Of a stretch of 64,000 nucleotides of DNA, positions 14,549 to 23,583 are shown piece by piece. Position 1 is the first letter of the stretch, and each line of letters starts with the position of its first letter. The notes beneath the pieces are model-generated. The model was not told the origin of the DNA, did not search any database, and saw only the letters and a list, made by a program, of their open reading frames with translations. This stretch comes from Pelomonas baiyunensis (GTDB lineage: Bacteria; Pseudomonadota; Gammaproteobacteria; Burkholderiales; Burkholderiaceae_C), in NCBI RefSeq assembly GCF_043555935.1, contig NZ_JBIGIB010000001.1, positions 1,302,001 to 1,366,000 of the forward strand. The letters run 5' to 3'. The position numbers and the translations under genes were made by a program.

Positions 14549-17242
14549 TCAACGCAAGGTGTACTTCACGCTGGCGTAGGCGAAGCGGCCGCGGGCGTCG
14601 GTGTAGCTCGGGTCGTAACCCGAGATGAAGAACCAAGCCTGCTGCGAGAACGGGGGCGCGGTGTTGGCCAGGTTCTGCACCCCGGCGCGCAGCGTGAGGG
14701 CCTTGGTGGCTTCCCATGCAGCCGACAGGTTCCACAGCGAATACGCGCCCACCTTGCGATCCGGCTTGCCGATGATGTGCTGGTCGTCGTAGCCCTGCAG
14801 GTAGCTGTTGGACAAGGTGGCCGAGAAGGGGCCGCGCTCCCAGTCCAGCGCCAGCGTGTGGCGCCAGCGTTGCACCGCGCCGTCGTTGATGAACACGCCC
14901 AGGTTGCTGACGAAGGGGTCGCCGTTGCCGGTTTGCTGCTGCGACTTGAGCGTGAGCGTGCCGTTGAGCCGCAGGCCGAATTCGCCGAAGCCGGTTTTCA
15001 GGCCGCCGAGCTTCAGGCCCAGGTCCAGCCCGGAGATGCGCTGCTTGCCGCGGTTTTCCTTGACGAGGTCGATGTGGTCGATGGCGTCATCTTCGTCCCG
15101 GTGCACCAAGCTGCCGTACTTGGCCAGGTTGCCCAGGATCACATCCACGCCCAACGTGCTGATCAGGTTGGTCTTTTCAATGTTCCAGTAGTCGGCGTTG
15201 AAGCTCACGCCCGGCTTGGGTTCAAACACCAGGCCCAGCGAGAACTGGCGGGACTTCTCGGGCTTGAGCTTGGCGTTGCTGTAGTTGAACGTGCTCCAGA
15301 TGTCCGAACAGTCGGTGACGGTGTTGCTCGGGTCGGCCGCCAGGCAGACCGGGTCCACCAGCGTGGCGGAGGAACCCGTGGTGACCGGCCGGTACAGGTC
15401 CGACAGGCTGGGTGCGCGAAAGCCCTTGCCCACCGAGGCCCGCAGCAGCAGCTCCGGCATGGGCACGTATTTCAGGCCCAGCTTCGGGCTGGCTGCGCCG
15501 CCGCTCACCTGGTAGTGCTCGTAGCGCAGCGCGGCCTGCAGTTCCAATTGCTTGGTGATGGGCGCGCTCAACTCGCCAAACACCGCGCTGACCTGGCGGG
15601 ACTTACCGAAGTCGGAGTCGGGGCCTTGCGAGGTTTCACCCAAGATGAGGTCTTGCTTGAGGGCGTCGGACTGGTGGTAGTTCTGCTTTTCGCGGCGGAA
15701 CTCGCCGCCCAGGGCGACGGCCAGGTCCCCGCCGGCCAGGCTCATCAAGGGCTTGGAGGCCTTGAAATCCAGGCTGTCCATGTTGCCGGTGGCGTGGCGC
15801 ACCTCACCGCGAATCTGGGCGGCGCTGTAGAGCGCCAGGCCCTTGGCGTCCGACGTCTTGAACGGGCTGATCGTGCCCTTGGCAAACCCGTCGAGGATCA
15901 TCTGCTCGTTCAGGTAGCCGTTGTAGTCACGGTCGGACACCTTGCTGGTGCTGTGGTTGTAGGCCCACTCGTAGTCCCAGCCTGCCACCACGCCTTGCGT
16001 GCCCAGCACGAAGCGTTGTGTGTCCGACACCAGCTCGCTCGTGCGCAGGCCGGCCTCGGTGAGGCGTGTGCGCACGGTGATGACGCGGTTTTCGTCGTCA
16101 GCGTCCAGCGTGTTCAGCGAACTGCCCTTGAGCGCCGGCACCAGGGCCACATCCACGTCCGCCGCCACGCGGTTGGGCGTGCCCGTGTAGAAGGTGCGTG
16201 CCCGGGCCACCGACACCTCGGCGAACAGCTGGTGGCCGCCGCCGAGGTTCAAGATGCCGCGGGTGAACGCGCTGCTCTTGGTGGACTTCGGGTAGAGCTC
16301 CAGGTCCCGCATGTAGTCGAAGGTGCAGCCGTCCACGCCGCCGATGCCGTCCGGCAGGTAGAGGTTGGCCGGCGGGTTGCAGCCGGTGGCGGCGGCCGGG
16401 TTCACGATGCGCGAATCGATGACGTCTTTTCCGTTGGACTTGAAGCCTTCGGATTGCAGGATGTCGCGTTGGTCCGACGACAAACGCATGTTGCCGGGGA
16501 AGGTGTAGCTGGACAGCAGGTCCGGCAGCCGGCCGGGAATGTCCAGGTCCTTGATGAACTGGCGCTTGGAGGCGTTCAGGCTGGTGGTTTTCTGGATGTC
16601 CAGCACCCCGAACACATTGAAGCCGTCGCGGCCAAAGTCGCCGAAGCCGCCCGCCAACGTGGCCGAGCGCTTGGTGGCGCCGTGGCCTTCGGTCGTGTTG
16701 CCGGCGAGGGCGCTGAGGTCAATGCCGCTGAAATCCTTGCGGGTGATGAAGTTGATGACGCCGCCGATGGCATCGGAGCCGTACAGCGACGATGCACCGT
16801 CCAGCAGGACCTCGACGCGCTGGATCGCGGCAGCGGGGATGCTGTTGAGGTCCACGCCCGCAGCGTCGCCAGGCGACGCGAAGTTGGCCATGCGCCGGCC
16901 GTTCAGCAGCACGAGCGTGGACGACACGCCCAGCCCGCGCAGGTTGGCGGCGTTGAAGCCCATCTGGTCGCGAAAACCGCCGTAGGCCACGCTGCCGCCG
17001 TCGGTCAGGTTGTTGGCGCTGGCGCTGATGCGGGCGATCAACTCGGCGGCGGTGGTGACACCGGCCTTGTCGATCTCATTGCGCGTGATGACCTGCACCG
17101 GCAGGGCCGTTTCGCCCTCGATGCGCTTGATGGCCGTGCCGGTGATCTGAACGCGTTCGAGCGACGTCTGGGCTTGCGCCGAAGCGCCCAAGGCGAGCAG
17201 GGCGGCCGCCAGGGCCAGGCGAGAAGGGCGGGGGCTGTGCAT
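14549..17242 (-). CDS. TonB-dependent outer-membrane receptor
   Basis: An 897-residue outer-membrane transporter driven by TonB. The signal peptide (LALAAALLALGASAQAQ) is followed by a short segment resembling a TonB box region (ERVQITGTAIKR), a plug domain (about residues 40-170; VQVITRNEIDKAG, ANLRGLGVSSTLVLLNGRR, VEVLLDGASSLYGSDAIGGVINF) and a 22-strand barrel, with HTLALDWERG and FAYASVKYTL near the end. The terminal residue is Arg, not the usual Phe. It is divergent from two cyanophycinases across a 167-base gap, which suggests that its ligand may be cyanophycin or its dipeptides, but the sequence alone does not show this. Related receptors take up peptides, sugars or metal chelates. Confidence 0.93.
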   Translation of the reverse strand: MHSPRPSRLALAAALLALGASAQAQTSLERVQITGTAIKRIEGETALPVQVITRNEIDKAGVTTAAELIARISASANNLTDGGSVAYGGFRDQMGFNAANLRGLGVSSTLVLLNGRRMANFASPGDAAGVDLNSIPAAAIQRVEVLLDGASSLYGSDAIGGVINFITRKDFSGIDLSALAGNTTEGHGATKRSATLAGGFGDFGRDGFNVFGVLDIQKTTSLNASKRQFIKDLDIPGRLPDLLSSYTFPGNMRLSSDQRDILQSEGFKSNGKDVIDSRIVNPAAATGCNPPANLYLPDGIGGVDGCTFDYMRDLELYPKSTKSSAFTRGILNLGGGHQLFAEVSVARARTFYTGTPNRVAADVDVALVPALKGSSLNTLDADDENRVITVRTRLTEAGLRTSELVSDTQRFVLGTQGVVAGWDYEWAYNHSTSKVSDRDYNGYLNEQMILDGFAKGTISPFKTSDAKGLALYSAAQIRGEVRHATGNMDSLDFKASKPLMSLAGGDLAVALGGEFRREKQNYHQSDALKQDLILGETSQGPDSDFGKSRQVSAVFGELSAPITKQLELQAALRYEHYQVSGGAASPKLGLKYVPMPELLLRASVGKGFRAPSLSDLYRPVTTGSSATLVDPVCLAADPSNTVTDCSDIWSTFNYSNAKLKPEKSRQFSLGLVFEPKPGVSFNADYWNIEKTNLISTLGVDVILGNLAKYGSLVHRDEDDAIDHIDLVKENRGKQRISGLDLGLKLGGLKTGFGEFGLRLNGTLTLKSQQQTGNGDPFVSNLGVFINDGAVQRWRHTLALDWERGPFSATLSNSYLQGYDDQHIIGKPDRKVGAYSLWNLSAAWEATKALTLRAGVQNLANTAPPFSQQAWFFISGYDPSYTDARGRFAYASVKYTLR

Positions 17243-17409
17243 GGGGATCTCTCCGAGGTTCGACGGAGTCTAGGCAGCCGCGCCAGTGCTGCCAGTGCGT
17301 TTGAGCGGCATTCGTCTCAATCGCGCCACGATGGCGTCGTTCGATTTAGGGGCGGAACGGGCGTGGCGCTCTGTCATGATGCGCGCTCTGACGCAGGAGG
17401 GCAGTACGC

Positions 17410-18885
17410 ATGAGGGCATGGATCTGGGCCGGTGTGGTCGCAATGGCGGTGGCCATGGGCGTGCAGGCAGCTCCCCCCACCTTGGTCGCTGCGGCGTCGC
17501 CCGCGGCGAGTGCGCCTGCCTCGACCGGTTTCAAGCTGCTGCGGCCTGCGCCGGCGGCCTCTGCGCCCAAGGCGACCAACCCGGCCACGGCCCCGAAGCC
17601 GGCGCCCGCTGCGGCCCCTGGGTCGGGCGCTTTGCAGCCCTTGCCCGACGCTGAGCCTGCGATTCGCGGCTATGCGGTGCCCATCGGCGGTGCGCTGAAG
17701 GCGGACAACGAAGAGGTGTGGCAGCGCATCGTGCAACTGGCAGGCGGCAAGGGCGCGCGCTTCGTGGTGTTCGGCACGGCCAGTGAAGACCCCGAAGCCA
17801 GTGCCAAGCAGGTGGTCGACCTGCTGCAGCGGCGCGGCGCCGTGGCCGAGGCCTTGCCGGTGGCACCGAAGTTTCTGTGGGTGGACCTGAACAAGGTGGT
17901 GCGCGACCCGGCGCTGATCGCCAAGGTGAAGGCCGCCAAGGGCATCTTCTTCACCGGCGGTGTGCAGGAGCGCATCGTGGACGTGCTGCAGCCCGGTGGG
18001 CAGAGCACGCCCATGTTGGAAGCCATTTGGGACGTGTACCGCAAAGGCGGCGTCGTGGCCGGCACCTCGGCGGGCGCGGCCATCATGAGCACGATCATGT
18101 TTCGCGACGCCCCCAGCGTCGTGAACATCCTCAAGGGTCGTTTTGCCGACGGCAAGCAAGTGGACCGCGGCTTGGGCTTCGTGGGCCCCAATTTGTTCGT
18201 GGACCAGCACTTCCTGAAGCGGGGCCGGTTCGGCCGCATGATCCCGCTGATGATGGCCAAGGGCTACAAGATCGGCCTGGGTGTGGACGAGAACACGGCG
18301 GCCATCATCCGCGGCGATGAGATCGAAGTGATCGGCGACCGCGGCTGCATGGTGGTGGACCTGACCGAAGCGCGCAGCGATGCATCTCTGGGTGCGTTCA
18401 ACGTGCAGGGTGCGCGCCTGTCGTACCTGGAACATGGCGACCGTTACCACCTCCGCGCCCGCTCCACCACGCCCTCCGCGCCCAAGCTGCGGGGCGAACT
18501 GCACGACGCCGAGTCGCCCAACTTCAAGCCGTACTACACCGACGACATGTTCCACCTGGACATGCTGGGCGACTCGACCATCTCGGCCGCCATGAGCCGG
18601 CTGATCGACAGCGTGCAGAAAGAGGTCAAGGGCCTGGCGTTTGACGTGCTGCCGCGCACCAACGACCCGCTGGCGGAGTTGGGCTTCCTGTTCCGCCTGT
18701 ACAAGGGGTCGGACTCGCTGGGCTGGAGCACCGAAGAGTTCGGCGGCGAGCAGTTCACCGTCACCAACCTTTACCTGGACATCAGCCCGGTGCGCTTGCC
18801 CATGCCGCTGTACGGCGGCTGGACGGGGCCGGTGCGCGCCGCACCGAAGGCCGCTGCACCTGCGGCCTCGGGCGTCACCCCTTGA
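17410..18885 (+). CDS. Cyanophycinase with signal peptide (peptidase family S51)
   Basis: Serine exopeptidase that degrades cyanophycin (multi-L-arginyl-poly-L-aspartate) to beta-Asp-Arg dipeptides. The 491-residue protein starts with a signal peptide (WAGVVAMAVAMGVQAAPP) and a Pro/Ala-rich linker (to about residue 75), then the S51 domain with GGALKADNEEVWQRI, FFTGGVQERIVDVL, the nucleophile serine in AGTSAGAAIMS, VDQHFLKRGRFGR and LGVDENTAAII. Export to periplasm or outside is therefore likely, as known for extracellular CphE enzymes. AGGAGGG at 17394-17400 sets the start. It is directly followed by a second, leaderless cyanophycinase and diverges from a TonB-dependent receptor. Confidence 0.92.
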   Translation: MRAWIWAGVVAMAVAMGVQAAPPTLVAAASPAASAPASTGFKLLRPAPAASAPKATNPATAPKPAPAAAPGSGALQPLPDAEPAIRGYAVPIGGALKADNEEVWQRIVQLAGGKGARFVVFGTASEDPEASAKQVVDLLQRRGAVAEALPVAPKFLWVDLNKVVRDPALIAKVKAAKGIFFTGGVQERIVDVLQPGGQSTPMLEAIWDVYRKGGVVAGTSAGAAIMSTIMFRDAPSVVNILKGRFADGKQVDRGLGFVGPNLFVDQHFLKRGRFGRMIPLMMAKGYKIGLGVDENTAAIIRGDEIEVIGDRGCMVVDLTEARSDASLGAFNVQGARLSYLEHGDRYHLRARSTTPSAPKLRGELHDAESPNFKPYYTDDMFHLDMLGDSTISAAMSRLIDSVQKEVKGLAFDVLPRTNDPLAELGFLFRLYKGSDSLGWSTEEFGGEQFTVTNLYLDISPVRLPMPLYGGWTGPVRAAPKAAAPAASGVTP

Positions 18886-18928
18886 GCGCCGTGCAGCGCA
18901 ACCCCGATTGCGGCGTGAGGCAGCCCTG

Positions 18929-20092
18929 ATGCCGAACGGCAAGGTGGTGGTGGTGGGCGGTGCGCTGCAGCCGGGTAGCGACGCGGTCTGGCAGCGCATC
19001 GTGGACGAAGCGGGCGGCGCCGGGGTGCCGATTGCCGTGTTCCCGACCGCCGCGTATGAGCCCGAGCGCATCTCCGCGCAGATCGTCGCTGCGCTGAGCC
19101 GCTGCGGCGCGCGGCCCGACGTGGTGCCGCTGGCGCCCCATCTGGACGGTGTGGACGTGCAGGCAAGCCTGAACGACCCGGCCTTGATTGCCCGTGTGGC
19201 GGGCAGTCGGGCGGTGTTCTTTTCGGGTGGCGCGCAGGAGTACATCGTCGACACCCTGCAGCCGGGCGGTGCGTCCACCGCCATGCTGGACGCCGTGCGC
19301 GCGGTGCATGCGGCCGGCGGCGTGGTGGCCGGCACCAGTGCCGGTGCGGCTGTGATGAGCGAATGGATGTTTCGCGACGCCATGGACACGCTGGCCGTGC
19401 TGCGTGGTCGTTGGCGGGCGGGGCAAGAGTACGACCGGGGCCTGGGCCTGCTGCCGGCGGGTGTGCTGGTGGATCAGCATTTCCTGAAGCGCGGGCGCAT
19501 CGGGCGGTTGTTGCCTGCGCTGCAGGCGCTGGGCTGCCGCTGGGGCGTGGGCGTGGATGAAAACGCAGCGGTGGTGTGGGATGGCATGGCCTTCGAGGTC
19601 ATTGGCGGCAGCGGGGCCGTGTTGGTGGACCTGGCCGAGGCGCAACGCGATCCCGCCTTGCCCGCCTTCAACCTGCGCGGCGTGCGGCTGACCTATCTTG
19701 GCGCTGGCGATCGGCACGACCTGAGCACGGGCATCACCACGCCGGCGGCGCACAAACGCCAGCGGCGCGAGCGAGCCCCCGGGCGCCGCATGCCGGTGCC
19801 GGAGGGGCGGTACTTCATGGACATCCTGGCCGACGGGGGCTTGCTGGCGGCGCTCACCCAGTTGCTGGACGCCGGGGCAGGCGAGGTGCGCGGCCTGGCC
19901 TACCAGGCGCCCGCCGACCTGCGCGAGCCGCAGGCCGAGGTGGGGTTCGAGTTCCGGCTGACCCGGGGCGAGGCGCTGCGGGCCTGGATGACCCCGGGGC
20001 AAGGGTTGCACGAGGGCACCCTGTGCGACGCGCGATTGGATGTGGTGCCGGTGCGGGTGGCGCACCCCTTGTTCACGCCGCTGGGCGCCTGA
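18929..20092 (+). CDS. Second cyanophycinase, predicted cytosolic (peptidase family S51)
   Basis: A 387-residue paralog of the preceding enzyme. It shares GGALQPGSDAVWQRIVDEAG, FFSGGAQEYIVDTLQPGG, the nucleophile motif AGTSAGAAVMS, VDQHFLKRGRIGR and GVDENAAVVWDGMAFEVIG. It has no signal peptide, so it should act in the cytoplasm, on imported or endogenous cyanophycin or on long dipeptide chains. The ATG at 18929 has GAGG nine bases upstream and begins directly at the first strand of the domain; upstream open frame is overlap with the previous gene. Similarity and tandem placement indicate a duplication with later change of location. No cyanophycin synthetase or isoaspartyl dipeptidase is in the window. 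Confidence 0.9.
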   Translation: MPNGKVVVVGGALQPGSDAVWQRIVDEAGGAGVPIAVFPTAAYEPERISAQIVAALSRCGARPDVVPLAPHLDGVDVQASLNDPALIARVAGSRAVFFSGGAQEYIVDTLQPGGASTAMLDAVRAVHAAGGVVAGTSAGAAVMSEWMFRDAMDTLAVLRGRWRAGQEYDRGLGLLPAGVLVDQHFLKRGRIGRLLPALQALGCRWGVGVDENAAVVWDGMAFEVIGGSGAVLVDLAEAQRDPALPAFNLRGVRLTYLGAGDRHDLSTGITTPAAHKRQRRERAPGRRMPVPEGRYFMDILADGGLLAALTQLLDAGAGEVRGLAYQAPADLREPQAEVGFEFRLTRGEALRAWMTPGQGLHEGTLCDARLDVVPVRVAHPLFTPLGA

Positions 20093-20159
20093 CCACGGCT
20101 GACGCCCGTCGAGGCCCTGGCAACCGTGTGGGGCGTGCCCCCGCGCCACAATCGTGGGC

Positions 20160-20663
20160 ATGAACGAACTTGCATCTCGCCCCGAGGGGTTTCAGCGTGT
20201 GCATGCCGCCTTGACGGCCGTGGACCACCCCCATGCCCCGCTGTGGCTGGAGGTGGCCGCGCGCACGGCACAGGAGGCCGCGGATGCGCTGGGCGTCACG
20301 CTGGGGCAAATCGCCAAGTCGGTGGTGTTTCGGCGCAAGGTGGATGACACGGCGGTCTTGGTGATCACCTCCGGCGACAAACGCGTGGATGAAAGCAAGC
20401 TCAAGCCGCTGACCGGGCCGCTGGCGCGGGCCGATGCCGACTACGTGAAGGCCCGCACCGGCTTCTCGATCGGAGGGGTGTCGCCGGCCGGCTTCGCACC
20501 GGCTGATGGCGCCGCGCCGCCGCAGCTGTACATCGACCGCGAACTGTTCCGCTTTGACGTGATCTGGGCCGCCGCAGGCCACCCCAACGGCGTGTTTCAG
20601 CTGAGCCCGGATGCCCTGGTGGCCCTGACCGGCGCGCCGGTGATTGACGTGGTGCAGGCATGA
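20160..20663 (+). CDS. YbaK/EbsC-family aminoacyl-tRNA deacylase
   Basis: A 167-residue single-domain trans-editing hydrolase of the YbaK/ProX superfamily, which removes wrongly attached amino acids from tRNA (Cys or Ala on tRNA-Pro in characterised members). Seen are the lysine in LGQIAKSVVFR, ITSGDKRVDESKL, and the GxxPxG-like FSIGGVSPAGF loop, then YIDRELFRFDVIWAAAGHPNGVFQL. The exact substrate is not decidable. The ATG at 20160 follows CACAAT (20147-20152) by seven bases and has no ribosome-binding site, so a leaderless message is possible. It overlaps the next gene by four bases (ATGA). Confidence 0.9.
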   Translation: MNELASRPEGFQRVHAALTAVDHPHAPLWLEVAARTAQEAADALGVTLGQIAKSVVFRRKVDDTAVLVITSGDKRVDESKLKPLTGPLARADADYVKARTGFSIGGVSPAGFAPADGAAPPQLYIDRELFRFDVIWAAAGHPNGVFQLSPDALVALTGAPVIDVVQA

Positions 20664-20887
20664 CGCAAGCCGTAGCGTCTCCCTGCGTGCACGTGTGCGA
20701 GATCGACGCGCGCAGCGGCTGGTGCCAGGGCTGCGCGCGCAGCCTGGATGAGATTGCCGGTTGGGGCAGCGCGCCGGCCGCGCGGCAGCGCCAGATCCTC
20801 GCGTTGCTGCCACCGCGTCGCCGGGCATTGCAGGAACAAGGGCTTTGGTTGGGGCCCGCGTTGCCCAACTTGGAGGGGAACGCATGA
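20660..20887 (+). CDS. DUF1289 small cysteine-rich protein
   Basis: A 75-residue protein of the DUF1289 family. The family pattern is complete: PCVHVCEID, then GWCQGCARSLDEIAGW, giving four cysteines in a CxxxC...CxxC arrangement that suggests metal or iron-sulfur binding; no function is established. It overlaps the deacylase gene upstream and the isomerase gene downstream by four bases each, so it is translated within the same short operon. Confidence 0.88.
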   Translation: MTQAVASPCVHVCEIDARSGWCQGCARSLDEIAGWGSAPAARQRQILALLPPRRRALQEQGLWLGPALPNLEGNA

Positions 20888-21543
20888 AGCAGCTGACCTT
20901 TTATTTCGACCCCATTTCGCCCTACGCCGCTTTGGCGTTCGAGCGCCTGCCCGAGGTGCTGGCGGGCCACAGTGTGGAGGTGACCTACCGCCCCATCCTG
21001 TTCGCAGCCCTGCTGCAGGCCCTGGGGCAAAAGGGGCCGGCCGAGATCGAGGCCAAGCGTCGGTGGACCTTTCGGCAGGTGGCCTGGCTGGCGCACAGCC
21101 AGGGTGTGGTGCTGGACCCGCCGGCGCAGCACCCGTTCAACCCGTTGCCGCTGTTGCGGCTGGCCTGGGCCTGCGCGGCCCCGCAAGGTGAGCCGGGCGA
21201 CACGCCGGGGCGCTGGGCGGTGGAGCAGCTCTTCCACCACGTGTGGCGGGGTGCAGGCGCTGACGCCAACGACCCGGCGCGCTTGGCCGCGTTGACCGAG
21301 CGCCTGGCGCCCCAACAGCTGCCCGCGGGGGAGGACATCAAGCAGCGCTTGCGCAATGAAACCGAGGCTGCCTTGCACCTGGGCGTGTTCGGCGTGCCCA
21401 CGATCGCCTTCGACGGGCGGCTGTTCTGGGGGCAGGACGCACTGCCCATGCTGCGCGCCGCGCTGGACGACGACCCCTGGTTTCGCAGCGGAGCGTGGGA
21501 CGCCGCAGCCCAACCGCGGCCGGGGCTGGTGCGCCGGCATTGA
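20884..21543 (+). CDS. DsbA-fold 2-hydroxychromene-2-carboxylate isomerase family protein
   Basis: A 219-residue thioredoxin-fold protein of the kappa-GST/HCCA isomerase group. The N-terminus TFYFDPISPYAALAFERL matches the glutathione-binding Ser-Pro region of this group (FDxxSPY), and the cis-proline loop is seen in GVFGVPTIAFDGRLFWGQD near the C-terminus, which is also family-typical. Characterised members isomerise 2-hydroxychromene-2-carboxylate in naphthalene degradation, but most chromosomal copies, like this one, have no aromatic pathway nearby and their substrate is unknown. Start at 20884 overlaps the DUF1289 gene by four bases. Confidence 0.88.
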   Translation: MKQLTFYFDPISPYAALAFERLPEVLAGHSVEVTYRPILFAALLQALGQKGPAEIEAKRRWTFRQVAWLAHSQGVVLDPPAQHPFNPLPLLRLAWACAAPQGEPGDTPGRWAVEQLFHHVWRGAGADANDPARLAALTERLAPQQLPAGEDIKQRLRNETEAALHLGVFGVPTIAFDGRLFWGQDALPMLRAALDDDPWFRSGAWDAAAQPRPGLVRRH

Positions 21544-21625
21544 CCGGTGGCCGGGACGGGGATGCACGCGGCTCGCGGTTCTCGGCTGAAAACTTTCGTC
21601 TACGGAAATACCCGGGAAGGCTGCG

Positions 21626-21644
21626 ATTTCTCGCATTGAGAAAT
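21626..21644. promoter_or_regulatory. Inverted repeat upstream of the MHS transporter
   Basis: ATTTCTC-GCATT-GAGAAAT: seven-base perfect arms around five bases, in the 235-base gap before the transporter start at 21779. The surroundings are AT-richer than the genes. It could be an operator or an RNA hairpin; no matching promoter hexamers are obvious. Confidence 0.35.
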
Positions 21645-21778
21645 GCCGCCTGAGGGTTGCTGCGGGGTTTGTCAGCTTCGTTTCAGACTGCCGTCAGAAC
21701 GGGGTCAGAGGCGGTGGGAATAGTGCCTACCAAGGGCGGCCTGCTGAGGTGGCCCGACAACTGGACGGAGACATTTCC

Positions 21779-23458
21779 ATGGCAACTGCGACTTCAACCG
21801 CCGCCGCGCCGATGACCAAAGAGGAAAAGAAGGTCATCTTCGCCTCCTCGTTGGGCACCGTGTTCGAGTGGTACGACTTCTACCTCTACGGTTCGCTGGC
21901 ACCCATCATCGCCAAGCAGTTCTTCGCGGGCCTGGACCCTCAGGCCGCGTTCATCGCGTCCCTGATGGCTTTCGCCGCCGGCTTCATCGTGCGCCCCTTC
22001 GGCGCGCTGGTGTTTGGCCGTTTGGGCGACATGATCGGCCGCAAGTACACCTTCCTGGTGACGATCTTGATCATGGGCCTGTCGACCTTCATCGTCGGCG
22101 TGCTGCCCACCTACGCCACCATCGGCGCAGCTGCACCGGTCATCTTGATCGGCCTGCGCTTGCTGCAGGGCTTGGCCCTCGGCGGTGAGTATGGCGGTGC
22201 CGCCACCTACGTGGCTGAGCATGCCCCCCACGGCAAGCGCGGCGCCTACACGTCCTGGATCCAGACGACCGCGACGCTGGGCCTGTTCCTGTCGCTGATG
22301 GTCATCCTGGGCACCCGCACCTCGCTGGGTGAGAAGGACTTCGGCGAGTGGGGCTGGCGCGTGCCGTTCATCGTGTCCATCCTGCTGCTGGGCATCTCGG
22401 TGTGGATTCGTTTGAGCATGAACGAGTCGCCCGCCTTCCAGAAGATGAAGGCCGAGGGCAAGACCTCCAAGGCACCGCTGTCCGAGTCCTTCGGCCAGTG
22501 GAAGAACCTGAAGATCGTGCTGCTGGCGCTGTTCGGTCTGGTGGCCGGTCAGGGCGTGGTCTGGTACTCGGGCCAGTTCTACGCGCTGTTCTTCCTGACG
22601 TCGGTGCTCAAGGTCGATGCGGCCAGCGCCAACATCTGGATCGCCATCTCGCTGATCCTGGGCACGCCGTTCTTCGTCGTGTTCGGTACGCTGTCGGACA
22701 AGATCGGCCGCAAGCCCATCATCCTCGCCGGCCTGCTGCTCGCGGTGGTCACCTACTTCCCGCTGTTCAAGGCGCTGACCGAAGCGGCCAACCCGGACCT
22801 CGCCAAGGCCCAAGCCAGCGCCAAGGTCACCCTGACCACCAACATGGCCAGCTGCTCCTTCCAAGGCAGCCCGCTGGCGCGTGAAGTGGACTTCACCAGC
22901 GCTTGCGACATCGCCAAGCGCGCCCTGGCCGGCCTCTCGGCCAGCTCTGAAACGGTGGAAGCCGCGGCAGGGGCGCCGACGGTTGTGCGCGTCGGCGAGA
23001 AGGAAATCGCCGTGCCGACCGCCACCAAGCTGACCGAGCACAAGTTCGACGAAGCCAGCACGAAGGCCATCGCGGCCTTCAAGAAGGACCTTGCCGAAGC
23101 GATGAAGGCGGCGGGTTACCCGGCCAAGGCGGACCTGGCCAAGGCCAACGTGCCCATGGTCATCGGCATCCTGTTCATCCTGGTGCTGTATGTGACGATG
23201 GTTTACGGCCCGATCGCCGCCATGCTGGTGGAGATGTTCCCGACCCGCATCCGCTACACCTCGATGAGCCTGCCTTACCACATCGGCAACGGCTGGTTCG
23301 GTGGCTTGCTGCCCTCGATCACCTTCGCGATGGTGGCGCAGAACGGCAACATCTACCACGGCCTGTGGTACCCCATCGTCATCGCTGCGTGCACCTTCGT
23401 GATCGGTCTGCTGTTCGTCCGCGAAACCAAGGACGTGGACATCTACGCCAAGGACTGA
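21779..23458 (+). CDS. MFS transporter, metabolite:H+ symporter (MHS) type
   Basis: A 559-residue inner-membrane symporter. The N-terminal signature SSLGTVFEWYDFYLYGSLAP and RPFGALVFGRLGDMIGRKYTF are hallmarks of the MHS group (ProP, ShiA, KgtP relatives), and LLQGLALGGEYGGAATYVAEHAP is the matching loop of the N half. Substrates in this group are organic acids, betaines or shikimate; the one here is not known. About 130 residues are inserted between two membrane segments of the C half (about residues 340-465), mostly hydrophilic and carrying two cysteines. GGAG at 21767-21770 sets the ATG at 21779. It is monocistronic, ended by the hairpin at 23500. Confidence 0.93.
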   Translation: MATATSTAAAPMTKEEKKVIFASSLGTVFEWYDFYLYGSLAPIIAKQFFAGLDPQAAFIASLMAFAAGFIVRPFGALVFGRLGDMIGRKYTFLVTILIMGLSTFIVGVLPTYATIGAAAPVILIGLRLLQGLALGGEYGGAATYVAEHAPHGKRGAYTSWIQTTATLGLFLSLMVILGTRTSLGEKDFGEWGWRVPFIVSILLLGISVWIRLSMNESPAFQKMKAEGKTSKAPLSESFGQWKNLKIVLLALFGLVAGQGVVWYSGQFYALFFLTSVLKVDAASANIWIAISLILGTPFFVVFGTLSDKIGRKPIILAGLLLAVVTYFPLFKALTEAANPDLAKAQASAKVTLTTNMASCSFQGSPLAREVDFTSACDIAKRALAGLSASSETVEAAAGAPTVVRVGEKEIAVPTATKLTEHKFDEASTKAIAAFKKDLAEAMKAAGYPAKADLAKANVPMVIGILFILVLYVTMVYGPIAAMLVEMFPTRIRYTSMSLPYHIGNGWFGGLLPSITFAMVAQNGNIYHGLWYPIVIAACTFVIGLLFVRETKDVDIYAKD

Positions 23459-23499
23459 GCGCGATGCGGCGCCTCGCGCCGCCTCGCAGTTCCCTGAAC

Positions 23500-23525
23500 A
23501 AGGCCGGCGCAAGCCGGCCTTTCTT
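23500..23525 (+). terminator. Rho-independent terminator after MHS transporter
   Basis: Perfect nine-base stem AAGGCCGGC (23500-23508) and GCCGGCCTT (23513-23521) with a GCAA tetraloop, then TCTT. Confidence 0.85.
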
Positions 23526-23583
23526 CATGGTGCTGCCGGTTTCCCGCTTGTCGAGTGCGTTGCCGCCTGCGACGATTTGAAGG

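Noticed and set aside
14777..17413. An 878-codon plus-strand frame opposite the TonB-dependent receptor.
   Set aside because: Same antisense effect; no recognisable domain or ribosome-binding site.
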